From Campylobacter showae (GTDB lineage Bacteria; Campylobacterota; Campylobacteria; Campylobacterales; Campylobacteraceae): a DNA stretch of 64,000 bases. Shown here one piece after another: positions 40,814-49,877 of this stretch (within the stretch, counting starts at the first letter, position 1; each line of letters starts with the position of its first letter). The translations under genes were made by a program, and so were the position numbers. The notes beneath the pieces were generated by a model, which worked only from the letters and a program-made list of their open reading frames with translations, made no database searches and was not told the DNA's origin. Location of the stretch: assembly GCF_004803815.1 (NCBI RefSeq), contig NZ_CP012544.1, positions 1,922,001 to 1,986,000 on the forward strand, read 5' to 3'.

Positions 40814-41659
40814 TTAAATTTCAGCTTCGGCGTGGCGAGCGGCGTGGCAGTTGATGTTGATAGCGACCGGTAGGCCCGCGATGTGGGTCGGATACCACTC
40901 GATGTTTACTTTTACCGCGGTCGTGTCGCCGCCTAGTCCTTGCGGTCCGACGCCCGTTTTACAGGCGAGCTCTAGCAGCTCCTCCTCTAGTTTGGCGTAT
41001 CTTGGATCTGGATTTTTACTGTCTGCGGCGCGAGCGGCTGCGTATTTTGCCATTAGCGCGGCCTTATCCATCGTGCCGCCTATACCTACGCCGATCACCA
41101 TCGGAGGGCAGGCGTTTGGACCAGCTAGTTTAACAGTGTCTAAAAATACCTTTTTCACGCCCTCTAGGCCGTCTGCGGGCACTAGCATCTTTAGAGCCGA
41201 TTTGTTCTCGCTACCAAAGCCCTTTGGAGCCACTTTTATATGGATTTTATCGCCTCTTACTATCCTTACGTTTATGACGGCAGGGGTGTTGTTTGTCGTA
41301 TTTTTGCGCTCAAATATCGGGTCGTTTACGACGGATTTGCGCAGGTAGCCTCCCACGTAGCCGTCTTTTACGCCCTCGTTTATCGCGTCCTCTAAAAATC
41401 CGCCCTCGATGTGCACGTCCTGTCCGATATCGACGAATACGACCGCCATGCCCGTGTCTTGGCAGATCGGCGCAACGCGCTTCTGGGCTAGATCGGCATT
41501 TTGGAGTACCTTGCCTAGGATGTCTTTGCCTATCGGCGAGCTCTCGTTTTCTCTAGCTTTTTCAAAAGCCGCTCTCATATCGGGCGTCACGACGTAACAG
41601 GCCTCTTTGCAAAGCTCGCTGACGGTTTTGGAGATTAATTCCGCTTGAACTACTCTCAT
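40814..41659 (-). CDS. Fumarate hydratase class I, alpha subunit
   Basis: 281 residues, holds the [4Fe-4S] cluster. Cluster cysteines are in PICQDTGMAVVF (about 63-74), GPNACPPMVIGVGIGGTMDKAA (about 177-198) and ELACKTGVGPQGLGGDTTAV (about 230-249). Oxygen-labile enzyme, suited to a microaerobe/anaerobe. First gene of the pair; ATG 41659 follows AGGAGGA. Confidence 0.92.
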   Translation of the reverse strand: MRVVQAELISKTVSELCKEACYVVTPDMRAAFEKARENESSPIGKDILGKVLQNADLAQKRVAPICQDTGMAVVFVDIGQDVHIEGGFLEDAINEGVKDGYVGGYLRKSVVNDPIFERKNTTNNTPAVINVRIVRGDKIHIKVAPKGFGSENKSALKMLVPADGLEGVKKVFLDTVKLAGPNACPPMVIGVGIGGTMDKAALMAKYAAARAADSKNPDPRYAKLEEELLELACKTGVGPQGLGGDTTAVKVNIEWYPTHIAGLPVAININCHAARHAEAEI

Positions 41660-42066
41660 CTGTCCTCCTGTGTTAAATTTGTTTTATAAATTTCAAAATA
41701 TAAAATTTAATTTTTATCTCTTGTTAATTTTAGCGAAGTTTATCAAAATAAGCTAAAAAGTTAGATTAAATTTACGGGTTTTGAGAGGATAAAGCAGAAA
41801 AATCGGCGTAAATTTAGCGAGGCAAATTTAACGCCAATCCTGCAAGGCTTGACCAAACGGCGGCAAATTTAAAGCAATGCGGCAAGCTCAAATTTGACGA
41901 AACGGCTTAAATTTGAGCTGATTTATGAACGAAGTAGAGTCTTTCAAATTTAGATCGGTTTAAATTTGAGAAGCCATTTGCGCGCCTAAAATTTTCAAAG
42001 CCAAATCCGCCCTCAAATTTATGATCAAATTTACGCCCCGCTCGCAAAAGCAAGGCGCAAATTTAC
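41660..42066. other. Intergenic stretch dense in AAATTT words
   Basis: About 407 bases without a gene. The first 90 bases are AT-rich and should hold the fumarase promoter. From 41760 to 42066 I count about a dozen AAATTT, mostly as TCAAATTTG or TAAATTTG, far more than chance. No hairpin pair or frame stands out. Confidence 0.5.
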
Positions 42067-43398
42067 TCAGTCCTCGTCCTCTTTTTCTTCGATTTTTCTG
42101 CGCACCTTGACGCTTGAGATGCTCGCGCCATCCATCTTTCGCACCTCGTAGTAGCAGTTCTCATCCTCGATCTTGTCGCCTACGACCGGCAAGCGTCCGA
42201 TGAGATTAAAGACATATCCGCCGATCGTTAGCTCCTCGGTCTCATCGGCAAAGCTAATCCCCATCAGCTCCTCGACGCTCTCTAAGTCAAAACGCCCCTG
42301 AAACTCGTAGATATTTTCGTTGATCTTTTTGTAGTGCGGGTCGGCGTCGTCGTGCTCGTCGTTAAAGTCGCCCAAAATTTCTTCCATGATGTCTTCCATC
42401 GTAAGAAGCCCCGCCGTGCCGCCGTATTCATCCACGACTAGGGCGGCGGAGATTTGCTGCTTATTCATCATAACGAGGATTTTAGATATCGAGAGGTTTT
42501 CGGGCACGATGACGAATTTACGTACGATGCTGTCAAATTCGCGCTTTTTGTTAACTGTATCAATCTGCAAGATATCTCTAATATGGATCATACCCAGTAT
42601 CGCGTCCTTGCTGCCGTCGATGTACGGATAGCGCGTGTATTTGGAGTCAAAGATCACTTTGATATTTTCTTCGTAGCTTTTTTGCTTATTTATGCAGACC
42701 ATATCGCGGCGCGGAGTCATGATCTCTTTGGCGACCGTGTCGGAAAAATCAACCGCATTTTTGATGATCTCGGTCTCAAAGCTATCTAAAACGCCGCCTT
42801 TTAGGCTCTCGCCCACGATGATTTTTATCTCCTCTTCGGAGTGGGCTAACTCGCTATCTTTGGCGGGCTTGATGCCTAAAATTTTAAGAGAAACGCCCGC
42901 TAGAAAATCAAAAGTCTTGATAAGCGGTGAGAAAACAACCCAAAATATGTGCAATGGACGCGCGATGGCTAGGACTGCTTTTTCAGATTTTGCGATGGCG
43001 ACTGACTTTGGCACTAGCTCGCCTAGCACCACGTGCATGAGCGTGATCAGCGTAAACGCGATCGCAAACGAGACGGTGTGGACTAATATATCGCTTAGAT
43101 TAAAGTATGTTTTTAGCGGCTCCTCGATCAGTCTAGCGACCGCAGGTTCGCCGATCCAGCCAAGAGCCAGCGAGCTTAGCGTGATGCCTAGCTGCGTGGC
43201 GGAGAGGTATGTGTCGAGGTTGTTTGACATATCAAGCGCGGTTTTCGCGTTTGGCACTTTGTCCTTCACAAGCTCCTCTAGGCGGGTCTTGCGGACTTTG
43301 ACGATGGAAAATTCTGATAAGACGAAAAAAGCGTTTAGAAATACGAAAAAAATCGCGAGAGCGATCATAAAAAGCGAGTCGGCGCTACTGGGGTGCAA
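42067..43398 (-). CDS. HlyC/CorC (CNNM) family membrane protein with CBS domains
   Basis: 443 residues: DUF21/CNNM membrane domain (about 1-190, four helices; SEFSIVKVRKTRLEEL, LGLTLSSLALGWIGEPA-like ITLSSLALGWIGEPAVA), a CBS pair (about 205-340; MTPRRDMVCINKQ, YTRYPYIDGSKDAILGMIHIRD, VVDEYGGTAGLLTMEDIMEEI) and a C-terminal CorC_HlyC domain (about 355-440). Members affect magnesium or cobalt homeostasis and are called hemolysins historically; toxin activity is not implied. Start MHPSS at 43398. Single gene. Confidence 0.92.
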   Translation of the reverse strand: MHPSSADSLFMIALAIFFVFLNAFFVLSEFSIVKVRKTRLEELVKDKVPNAKTALDMSNNLDTYLSATQLGITLSSLALGWIGEPAVARLIEEPLKTYFNLSDILVHTVSFAIAFTLITLMHVVLGELVPKSVAIAKSEKAVLAIARPLHIFWVVFSPLIKTFDFLAGVSLKILGIKPAKDSELAHSEEEIKIIVGESLKGGVLDSFETEIIKNAVDFSDTVAKEIMTPRRDMVCINKQKSYEENIKVIFDSKYTRYPYIDGSKDAILGMIHIRDILQIDTVNKKREFDSIVRKFVIVPENLSISKILVMMNKQQISAALVVDEYGGTAGLLTMEDIMEEILGDFNDEHDDADPHYKKINENIYEFQGRFDLESVEELMGISFADETEELTIGGYVFNLIGRLPVVGDKIEDENCYYEVRKMDGASISSVKVRRKIEEKEDED

Positions 43399-43780
43399 TT
43401 AAAATCCTTAAAAAATTAAAATGAAATGCGGCGATTATAGCAGAAAATCTGGAATTTTAAACTGAAAGCGCATTTTTGCCGCCTCTAGCGCAAGTGAGCG
43501 CCGCGGGGCTATTTTGCCGCGTTTTGGTGCTTTTAGTTGCGTGCGTGCCTTGCTTGCGGCTTAAATTTGAGCGCAAATTTAACCTCCGCGCTAAACTTGT
43601 AATACAAATATTGCTTATTTTATGCGAGCTTTGGCTCAAATTTGCGAAAATTATTTAAATTTGAGTCCAAATTTGACGCGCCTAGACCCGCACCGCAAAA
43701 ATGCTAGCGGTTAAATTTATAAAATTTAAACCAAGTTTACGCCGTCAAATTTGCCCGCCGAATTTATAAATGCAAAAATC
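43399..43780 (+). repeat. Gap with a diverged copy (D) of the dispersed repeat
   Basis: No gene is seen in these 382 bases. From about 43590 to 43705 the order matches the core of copies A and B: ACAAATATTGCTTATTTTAT, an AAATTTGAG/CAAATTTG pair, then CGCCTAGACCCGCACCGCAA (43679-43698). The head and tail blocks are not clear, and unlike A-C it does not follow a gene in the same direction. Confidence 0.45.
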
Positions 43781-43993
43781 CTAAAACTGCGGTTTACCGC
43801 CGTTTGCCTTCGCGCCGTTTACGAAGTCGATCGCTATTTTTTGGCAGGCCTTTTTGTCCTTTTTCTCAAGGCACAACGTCTCAAGCTCCTCTTGACTCAT
43901 GCCTTTGTAGTCAGCCACCGTTTTGGTCGTGCCGCCCATATAAAGCCACACAAGAAAACCCAAAATAAACAGGATAAAAATTAGTCTCGCCAC
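43781..43993 (-). CDS. Small single-helix membrane protein
   Basis: 70 residues: membrane helix at about 3-20 (LIFILFILGFLVWLYMGG), then a soluble charged part with two cysteines (ELETLCLEKKDKKACQKIAID). GTG start at 43993 with AAAGGAG eight bases upstream supports translation. No family recognised; the two Cys spaced by eight residues could form a disulfide in the periplasm. Confidence 0.6.
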   Translation of the reverse strand: MARLIFILFILGFLVWLYMGGTTKTVADYKGMSQEELETLCLEKKDKKACQKIAIDFVNGAKANGGKPQF

Positions 43994-44184
43994 GCCCGCT
44001 CCTTTGCAAATTTATTTTAATGATACAGCGGCCGGGGTTAAATTTAGCTTGATTTTGCGCTAAATTTGACGAGGTGCGGTGCTCAAATTTTAAAAATAGC
44101 CTCATGATAGATTTGGCAAAATCCGTATTTATACAAGCGAATAAAACCGAGAAAAGTCGGCAAATTTACGCCGACTACTTTAAA

Positions 44185-44640
44185 TTATTTTACCTTCTTG
44201 CCGTTTTTATAGCTTGCAAAAACTTCGCTCGTACCGTCCTTTTTAAACGCGATCACATCATAGTCCTCGACGATGCCGCCCTGCTCCATGCCGGGGCTTC
44301 CCAGCGGCATGCCCGGCACCGAGATACCTACGACGTCAGCCGGTTTAGCGGCCAAAAGGGCTTTTATTTCTTCGGCCGGTACGTGCCCCTCGATAGCGTA
44401 ACCTCCGACTATACCGGTGTGGCAACTAGATAGCTCCAGCGGAACGCCGTATTTGTTTTTCGTTTCGATTATCGCGTTCGTTTTGTGCTCTACGATTTCA
44501 AAGCCGTTTTTTTTCATTATCTCGCCCCATTTTCCGCAACAACCGCAGTCCGGGCTTTTATAAACTTCGATCGTCTCGCCGCCTAGCGCCGCCGACGCAA
44601 GCGCCGTAAGTAGCGCAAATCCCAAAATAGTCTTTTTCAT
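44185..44640 (-). CDS. DUF411 metal-binding exported protein
   Basis: 151 residues from ATG 44640; the in-frame ATG at 44646 sits too close to the AAAGG site. Signal peptide about 1-19, then the DUF411 pattern: EVYKSPDCGCCGKWGEIMKKNGF (about 24-46, C-x-CC), VPLELSSCHTGIVGGYAIEGHVP (about 66-88) with conserved Cys and His, and ISVPGMPLGSPGMEQGG. Family members are linked to copper handling in the periplasm, often near copper oxidases; no such gene is adjacent. Metal identity is not proven. Confidence 0.88.
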   Translation of the reverse strand: MKKTILGFALLTALASAALGGETIEVYKSPDCGCCGKWGEIMKKNGFEIVEHKTNAIIETKNKYGVPLELSSCHTGIVGGYAIEGHVPAEEIKALLAAKPADVVGISVPGMPLGSPGMEQGGIVEDYDVIAFKKDGTSEVFASYKNGKKVK

Positions 44641-44764
44641 TTTCATCCTTTGTAAAAAATTCGCCGGATTTTAACGTAATACGCATAACAGTAATCTAAC
44701 GCGTATAAATTTAGCCTGGTTTTGCTATACTTTGCGACTAAATCTCAAATTTAAAGGCAAATAG

Positions 44765-45838
44765 ATGTTTTCGTCGTTTTTCGCGAGCAAAAAATGGGTG
44801 CAGTGGGCGCACCTGGGCGTGATATTGATACTAGCTCTTACCTACGCGCAGGTGCAGCTAACGGTAGCGATAAACGAGTGGTACAAGGGCTTTTACGACA
44901 TATTGCAAGACGTCAAAAACCACACGGTGGGGGACTTTTGGACGGAGATCGAGATTTTTGCCGCGCTAGCGTTTCCTTTCGTGCTACTAGGTACGGCTAT
45001 ATCGTATTTTACGCGGGTTTGGACGCTTCGGTGGCGAGAGGCGATGACCTTTAGCTACATCGACTATTGGAAAAAGACGCCAAAAGATATCGAAGGTAGC
45101 TCGCAACGTATCCAAGAGGACATCTACCGTTTTGCTAAGATCGTCGAGGATCTGGGTACCACGGTGGTTGATGCGGTTATGACGCTAGTGGCCTTCGTGC
45201 CCATCCTTTGGGTGCTTAGCGCGAAGGTAAAAGTGCCGTTTATGGAGGACGTAGCCGGCTCGCTCGTATGGATCGCGGTGGCTACAAGCGCAGGCGGCCT
45301 CATCATCTCGTGGTTTGTGGGCATAAAGCTGCCCGGCCTTGAGTACAACAACCAAAAAGTCGAAGCCGCATTTAGAAAAGAGCTCGTCTATGCCGAGGAC
45401 GACAAGCAAAACTACGGCGATACGCGCAAGCTAGAAGAGCTTTTTCAAAAGATAAGATTTAACTTCGGCAGGCTCTTTTTACACTACGGATATTTCGACG
45501 TTTGGAAATACAGCTTTAGCCAAGCCATGATCATCGTTCCGCTCATAGCCCTAGGCCCTAGCGTGCTGACGGGCGCGATAACCCTAGGCGTGATGATGCA
45601 AGTCGTAAATGCCTTTTCTCAGGTGCGCGCTAGCTTGTCGATATTTATAAGAAACTGGACGACCATCACCGAGCTACGCTCCATACATAAGCGTTTGAAA
45701 GAATTTGAAACCAACATCGGCTACAAGGGCACGAAAAACGAGAATAACGAGGGGCTGGGGCTTGATATATTCGCCTATTGGGCGATCACGATCGCAGCCT
45801 TTGCGATATATTTAAAGCTAATGGAATTTAGCGTGTAA
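44765..45838 (+). CDS. SbmA/BacA-family peptide transporter
   Basis: 357 residues, all within one membrane domain of the ABC type without an ATPase domain. SbmA/BacA text: ALTYAQVQLTVAINEWYKGFYDILQ (about 24-48), FLGTAISYFTRVWTLRWREAMT-like TAISYFTRVWTLRWREAMTFSYIDYWKK (about 79-106), the EGSSQRIQEDIYRFAKIVEDL segment and FSQVRASLSIFIRNWTTITELRSIHKRLKEFE (about 285-316). Known members import peptide antibiotics such as microcins and bleomycin using the proton gradient; BacA-type proteins also affect very-long-chain lipid A. A final helix (about 338-354) extends past the usual end. Confidence 0.9.
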   Translation: MFSSFFASKKWVQWAHLGVILILALTYAQVQLTVAINEWYKGFYDILQDVKNHTVGDFWTEIEIFAALAFPFVLLGTAISYFTRVWTLRWREAMTFSYIDYWKKTPKDIEGSSQRIQEDIYRFAKIVEDLGTTVVDAVMTLVAFVPILWVLSAKVKVPFMEDVAGSLVWIAVATSAGGLIISWFVGIKLPGLEYNNQKVEAAFRKELVYAEDDKQNYGDTRKLEELFQKIRFNFGRLFLHYGYFDVWKYSFSQAMIIVPLIALGPSVLTGAITLGVMMQVVNAFSQVRASLSIFIRNWTTITELRSIHKRLKEFETNIGYKGTKNENNEGLGLDIFAYWAITIAAFAIYLKLMEFSV

Positions 45839-46215
45839 AAACCGTCATGTTTCGTCGTCAGCTCAAATTTATCGTTTCGGACGTAAATTTGACGGTTAGC
45901 TTGGCTGTAAATTCGGCAAATTTAACGAACTCGCGGTTTTTTAAATTTGACGGCTTGCAAGCAGCGGTTAAATTTGAGCTTGCATAGCTGCGTCCGAGCC
46001 GCTAAAATTTGCCGAATTAAGCCGAATACGCAAAACGCGAACCCGTTTAAACCCACCCAAACGGAGCTCAAATTTACGCCGTCAAATTTCAAAAACGCAA
46101 ATTTACCCGCCGTTTCTTTACGAATTTGACGCCGTTAAGCCAAATTTAAACGCCTATTTACGAATTTATAGCTGTTTTAGAGGTATAATCGCCAAAATCT
46201 CGCAAAGGATGAAAG
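45839..46215. other. Intergenic stretch, no gene seen
   Basis: About 377 bases between the SbmA-like and M48 genes. AACCGTCA just after the SbmA stop and TGACGGTT near 45890 could pair across a long loop. AAATTTG words are dense. A promoter for the M48 gene (TATAAT-like GGTATAATCGCC near 46181) precedes AAAGGA. Confidence 0.4.
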
Positions 46216-47025
46216 ATGACGATAAGAAAAATTATTTTACTCGCCGTATTTACCGCGACGATGCTGACGGGCTGCTTCACTAGCTCGACTAGCGGCGGCG
46301 CGCTAGGCGAAAACAGACGCCAGATGTTTTTAGTCAGCGAACAGGAGATGAACGAGGCCGCGGCCAAAGCCTACGTAGAGACGCTTAGCGGCGCGCGCAA
46401 AAAAGGCGCGCTAAACATCGATCCCGTGATGACAAAAAGAGTGCAAGACGTCGCCAAGCGGCTCATCGCGCAGGTCGGAGCATTTAGAGAGGACGCGCTC
46501 AAGTGGAAATGGGAAGTAAACGTGATCGACGAAAACACGATAAACGCGTGGTGTATGCCTGGCGGCCGCATCGTCGTTTATAGCGGCATCATCAAAAATC
46601 TCTCGCTCACAAACGGCGAGCTAGCCGCCGTCATGGGGCACGAGATCGCGCACGCTCTGCGCGAGCATAGCCGCGAGCAGGCCAGCACGGATATGCTCAA
46701 AAACGTCGGTATTTTCGCCGTTTCGCAGGCTGCGGGGCTGGGAGATCTAGCTACCGGCGCTATGAATATGGCCGCTCAGTACACCATCTCGTTGCCCTTT
46801 TCTCGCTCGCACGAGCGCGAGGCCGACCACATCGGCACGGAGCTGATGGCGCGGGCAGGCTACGATCCTAAAGAGGCGGTAAACGTATGGGTCAAAATGT
46901 CGCAAAAAAGCGGCGGCAGCGTGCCTGAGATACTAAGCACCCACCCGTCTAGCCAAAGCCGTATCGCCGATCTGCGCGAGGTCGCGGCCAAGCTCGAGCC
47001 GGTGTATCAGCAAGCCAAAAAGTAA
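46216..47025 (+). CDS. M48-family metalloprotease lipoprotein
   Basis: 269 residues. Lipobox MLTGC (Cys20) shows export and lipidation. The zinc site is HEIAHALREH (about 142-151), with the third ligand in the SHEREADHIGTELMARAGYDP segment (about 196-216). The layout resembles E. coli LoiP/YcaL and the N-terminal part of BepA, which clean up misfolded outer-membrane proteins. It ends soon after the protease domain and lacks a TPR tail. ATG 46216 follows AAAGGATGA. Confidence 0.9.
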   Translation: MTIRKIILLAVFTATMLTGCFTSSTSGGALGENRRQMFLVSEQEMNEAAAKAYVETLSGARKKGALNIDPVMTKRVQDVAKRLIAQVGAFREDALKWKWEVNVIDENTINAWCMPGGRIVVYSGIIKNLSLTNGELAAVMGHEIAHALREHSREQASTDMLKNVGIFAVSQAAGLGDLATGAMNMAAQYTISLPFSRSHEREADHIGTELMARAGYDPKEAVNVWVKMSQKSGGSVPEILSTHPSSQSRIADLREVAAKLEPVYQQAKK

Positions 47026-47365
47026 AATTTAGCTTGCGTGCCGGCTCTTTTAAACGCTTTGGGTTGCTAGTTTTAGGTGGTCGCGGGCGTTTAAGGATAT
47101 TTGTAAGGCGGATAGACGAGCCGTAAATCTGCCGCACGCTAAATTTGAACGATTATTTTAAATTTGCCGCTCAAACGGCGACTTTTTGATTTGATTTAAA
47201 AGCGGCAAATTTAACTGCATTTGGTTTTTATAGATTTTGGGTTAGCTGTTTTTTGTCGTAAATTTGAGTAGTTCTTGATGCCAATTTACTTCGCCGCCAG
47301 CATTAAATTTGCGCGCAAGCCTGCTTTTTTATCGCGCTTTACTTATATAAGCGGTCGGCACGGCG
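47026..47365. other. Intergenic stretch between convergent genes
   Basis: About 340 bases between the ends of the M48 gene and murI. No gene or clear hairpin was found; several AAATTTG words occur. Confidence 0.35.
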
Positions 47366-48307
47366 TTAGTTAATCTCCCGCATCGCGTCGAGCCGCTTTA
47401 AAAACAGTTCCACCTTGCGCAGCTGCGCCGCATCTAGCGCTCTGCCCGAGTAAAAATACTTCACGCTGTTGCCGTTTGGATAGTAAATTTTACCGCCGTC
47501 CTTGCTGTGCCCTCTTGCGTTCTGTCTGCTGTCTGCGCCTCGCCCTTGTGCCTCAAATTTACCGACTTGCGCCGATGAATTCGCACCAAATTCCACGCCG
47601 CCGTCTGCGTCAAATTTAGCCGCCCGCGAGGGCAAATCATAGCCGCGCGCAAACTTTAGCCCTTCGCCCAGCTCGCTAGCTAGGCGATTTAGCGTGCCGT
47701 CTATGCCGTCGATGATGCGTACGTGAGACGGCAAAATTTCGCGCAAAACGTCCTTAAAATAGTTAAAATGCGTGCAACCAAGCACGAGCGAACCGAGGCG
47801 CTCAAGCTCAAATTTAGCTAGTTCCTCCCGCAGATACGCCCGAACCGCAGGCGAGTCAAACTCCAAATCCTGCGCGAACTCCACGAGGCGAGGCAGCGGC
47901 AGGCTCCACGTCTCGCACTCCAGCCGCCCTACGAGGCGCGCGAGCTTTTCACCCGCGATCGTTAGCGGCGTGGCGATAAGCAGTGTCGGGCGCGCGCCGA
48001 AGCTGTCCGCGGCGAGCTTGACGGCGGGCTCCATGCCGATGACGGGCACGCTAAATGCGCCGCGAAGCTCCGAAATAGCCGCGCTCGTGGCGGTGTTGCA
48101 AGCAACGACGACCCCGTCCGCGCCGCGCGAGACCAAAAACCCCACCGCATCGAGGCTTAGCCGCACGATCTCCGCCCTACTTTTAGTGCCGTAGGGGACG
48201 TGATCCTCGTCGGCAAAATACAAAAACTCCGCCCCGCTAAACCGCCGCAGAGCCTCAGCTAGCACGCTTAGTCCGCCGATACCCGAGTCAAAAAACGCTA
48301 TTTTCAA
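47366..48307 (-). CDS. murI: Glutamate racemase with a low-complexity insert
   Basis: Makes D-glutamate for peptidoglycan. With the TTG start at 48307 (GGATAAAGA upstream) it has 313 residues and begins LKIAFFDSGIGG, the normal MurI start; the frame is open to 48349. Catalytic cysteines are in VVACNTATSAA (about Cys70) and VLGCTHFNYF (about Cys178); the substrate-binding FADEDHVPYGTKS and IDGIDGTLNRLA segments are present. Between the last strand and the C-terminal helix, about 45 residues (about 227-272, Gly/Ala/Ser/Asn-rich with KFDADG and KFEAQG) are inserted relative to usual 250-265-residue enzymes. Confidence 0.92.
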   Translation of the reverse strand: MKIAFFDSGIGGLSVLAEALRRFSGAEFLYFADEDHVPYGTKSRAEIVRLSLDAVGFLVSRGADGVVVACNTATSAAISELRGAFSVPVIGMEPAVKLAADSFGARPTLLIATPLTIAGEKLARLVGRLECETWSLPLPRLVEFAQDLEFDSPAVRAYLREELAKFELERLGSLVLGCTHFNYFKDVLREILPSHVRIIDGIDGTLNRLASELGEGLKFARGYDLPSRAAKFDADGGVEFGANSSAQVGKFEAQGRGADSRQNARGHSKDGGKIYYPNGNSVKYFYSGRALDAAQLRKVELFLKRLDAMREIN

Positions 48308-48495
48308 ATCTTTATCCAAGGTTAAATTTAAAAAGAGATTATAACTCAAATTTACGGCGATTTCGCATTTGAACGCAAATTTGCCTTTTTACGGCGGCTA
48401 GAACCGCGCCTTTACCGACGTTCAAATTTGACCTTTTTGTTGCTGTTTTTAATCAAATTTGGCGTAAAATCGGTTAAATTTAAAAAGGATTCAAA

Positions 48496-49122
48496 ATGCA
48501 AAAAAATCTCGCCGCCGCAAAATACGAAATCTCGCGCGCCGTTAAGGCCGATCTTGCCGCTATCACGCGCATTTATAACACGAGCGTTTTAGAGCAAAAC
48601 GCCACGGCCACGCTGCACCCCGTGGGCATAGAGGAGCGCGAAGCGTGGTTTGACGCGCACGAGGCTGCAAATCGCCCGATATACGTGTTACGCGAGGTTT
48701 ATGAAGCAAATTTGACGAACAAAGACAGCAAAGCTGATTGCGAGAGAAAATTTGACTCAGACGGCGAAAATTTGGGCGAGCAAAAGCCGAGCGTCACAAA
48801 CCCAAAAAGCGAAATCTTAGCCTGGGGCAGCCTCAGCGACTATCATCCGCGCGAGGGCTACCGCATCACCGCCGAGATCAGCGTCTACGTCGCGCCGGAC
48901 GCTCGCGGCAAGGGGCTTGGCGGACGGCTAGTAAATTTTATGCTTAAACTCGCGCCCAAATTTGGCATCAAAAACGTCGTCGCGCTGATATTTTCCAGCA
49001 ACGCCGCTAGCCTAAATTTGTTTGCGAAATTCGGCTTTACGCGCTGGGGCGAACTGCCCGAGGTCTGCGATATGGGCAGCAAAATCGAGAGTCTAACGAT
49101 ACTGGGCAAAAAGCTGGGGTAA
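48496..49122 (+). CDS. GNAT-family N-acetyltransferase (phosphinothricin acetyltransferase-like)
   Basis: 208 residues. Start resembles PAT-type enzymes: ISRAVKADLAAITRIYNTSVLEQNATATL (about 12-40), then GIEEREAWFDAH. The acetyl-CoA loop is VAPDARGKGLGGRLVNFML (about 132-150), and SNAASLNLFAKFGFTRWGEL (about 174-193) is the typical C-terminal part. A hydrophilic insert with ANLTNKD and RKFDSDGENL (about 66-106) separates beta strands and is not typical. Acetylates the amine of an unknown small molecule, possibly methionine sulfoximine-type. AAAAAGGA precedes the ATG. Confidence 0.85.
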   Translation: MQKNLAAAKYEISRAVKADLAAITRIYNTSVLEQNATATLHPVGIEEREAWFDAHEAANRPIYVLREVYEANLTNKDSKADCERKFDSDGENLGEQKPSVTNPKSEILAWGSLSDYHPREGYRITAEISVYVAPDARGKGLGGRLVNFMLKLAPKFGIKNVVALIFSSNAASLNLFAKFGFTRWGELPEVCDMGSKIESLTILGKKLG

Positions 49123-49313
49123 ATTTTAAAATTCGGCGCGAAAAATAGACGCTGGATTTTAGCCGAATTTTAAATTTTAGCAGCGCCGTGCGGTCAAATT
49201 TGAGCGCTATTTTTGCTCTGGCGGCATAAAATTGACGTTTCCCGGCGGTACGCGTATTTTTAAAGCCGCATTTGCTACAATATAGTTGCAAATTCAACCC
49301 AAAAGGAGAAAAA

Positions 49314-49481
49314 ATGAAAGAGCAAATCCTAAAACTACTGGCAAACTCGTAGCCGATGAAGGTCGGCGAGATCGCCCAAGCGCTAAACGCAGACAAAAAA
49401 GAGGTTGAAAAAGTGCTAAAAGCCCTAAAAGACGAGAGTATAATAAGCTCGCCGAAGAGGTGCTATTACTCGGTATCGTAA
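49314..49481 (+). pseudogene. Mini winged-helix protein gene with in-frame TAG at codon 13
   Basis: ATG 49314 (AAAAGGAG upstream) reads MKEQILKLLANS, TAG at 49350-49352, then PMKVGEIAQALNADKKEVEK and VLKALKDESIISSPKRCYYS before TAA at 49479-49481. Without the TAG this is a complete 55-residue winged helix-turn-helix protein of a kind common in campylobacters. An internal ATG at 49356 has no ribosome site. Likely a nonsense mutation or an error. Confidence 0.68.
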
Positions 49482-49877
49482 ATTCGGCGGACGTCAAATA
49501 TGATCGACACGCCAATCTAGGACGCTTGAGTTAAAAATTTTTTTCGCAAAGCTAGAAGCTTGCGGAAAATCGGCTTATTTTGCGTTTAGGCCGTAATATG
49601 CTCCTCAAGCCGACAACATAACAGTCGTTAAGCTTTAAACGTCGAATTTAGTCAAGGGAAATGGGCAAATTTATAAATTTTAAAAGCAAAATAGTCAAAT
49701 AAAATACAAAACTCGCCTCAAAAAACAGCGGCAAAATCTCGCCACCCAACTACGGCAAACGCTGTAAAATATGCCCAATGGTAGAGATTTACCAGCCAGA
49801 GTTGGCGAAGAAAAGTCGACACGTGATAGATGACTGGACCGTTTATTTAAAAAATTATTAGCGTATAGGCAGGTTAC
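49482..49877. other. Gap preceding the NERD-helicase patch
   Basis: About 396 bases where composition turns AT-rich. No gene recognised. A short frame at about 49780-49860 (MVEIYQPELAKKSRHV) is too short to support. The patch boundary probably lies here. Confidence 0.35.

Noticed and set aside
42692-43402. 236-codon plus-strand frame
   Set aside because: It lies wholly antisense to the CorC/HlyC gene, which has full domain support; the frame text is Ser/Met-rich shadow coding.
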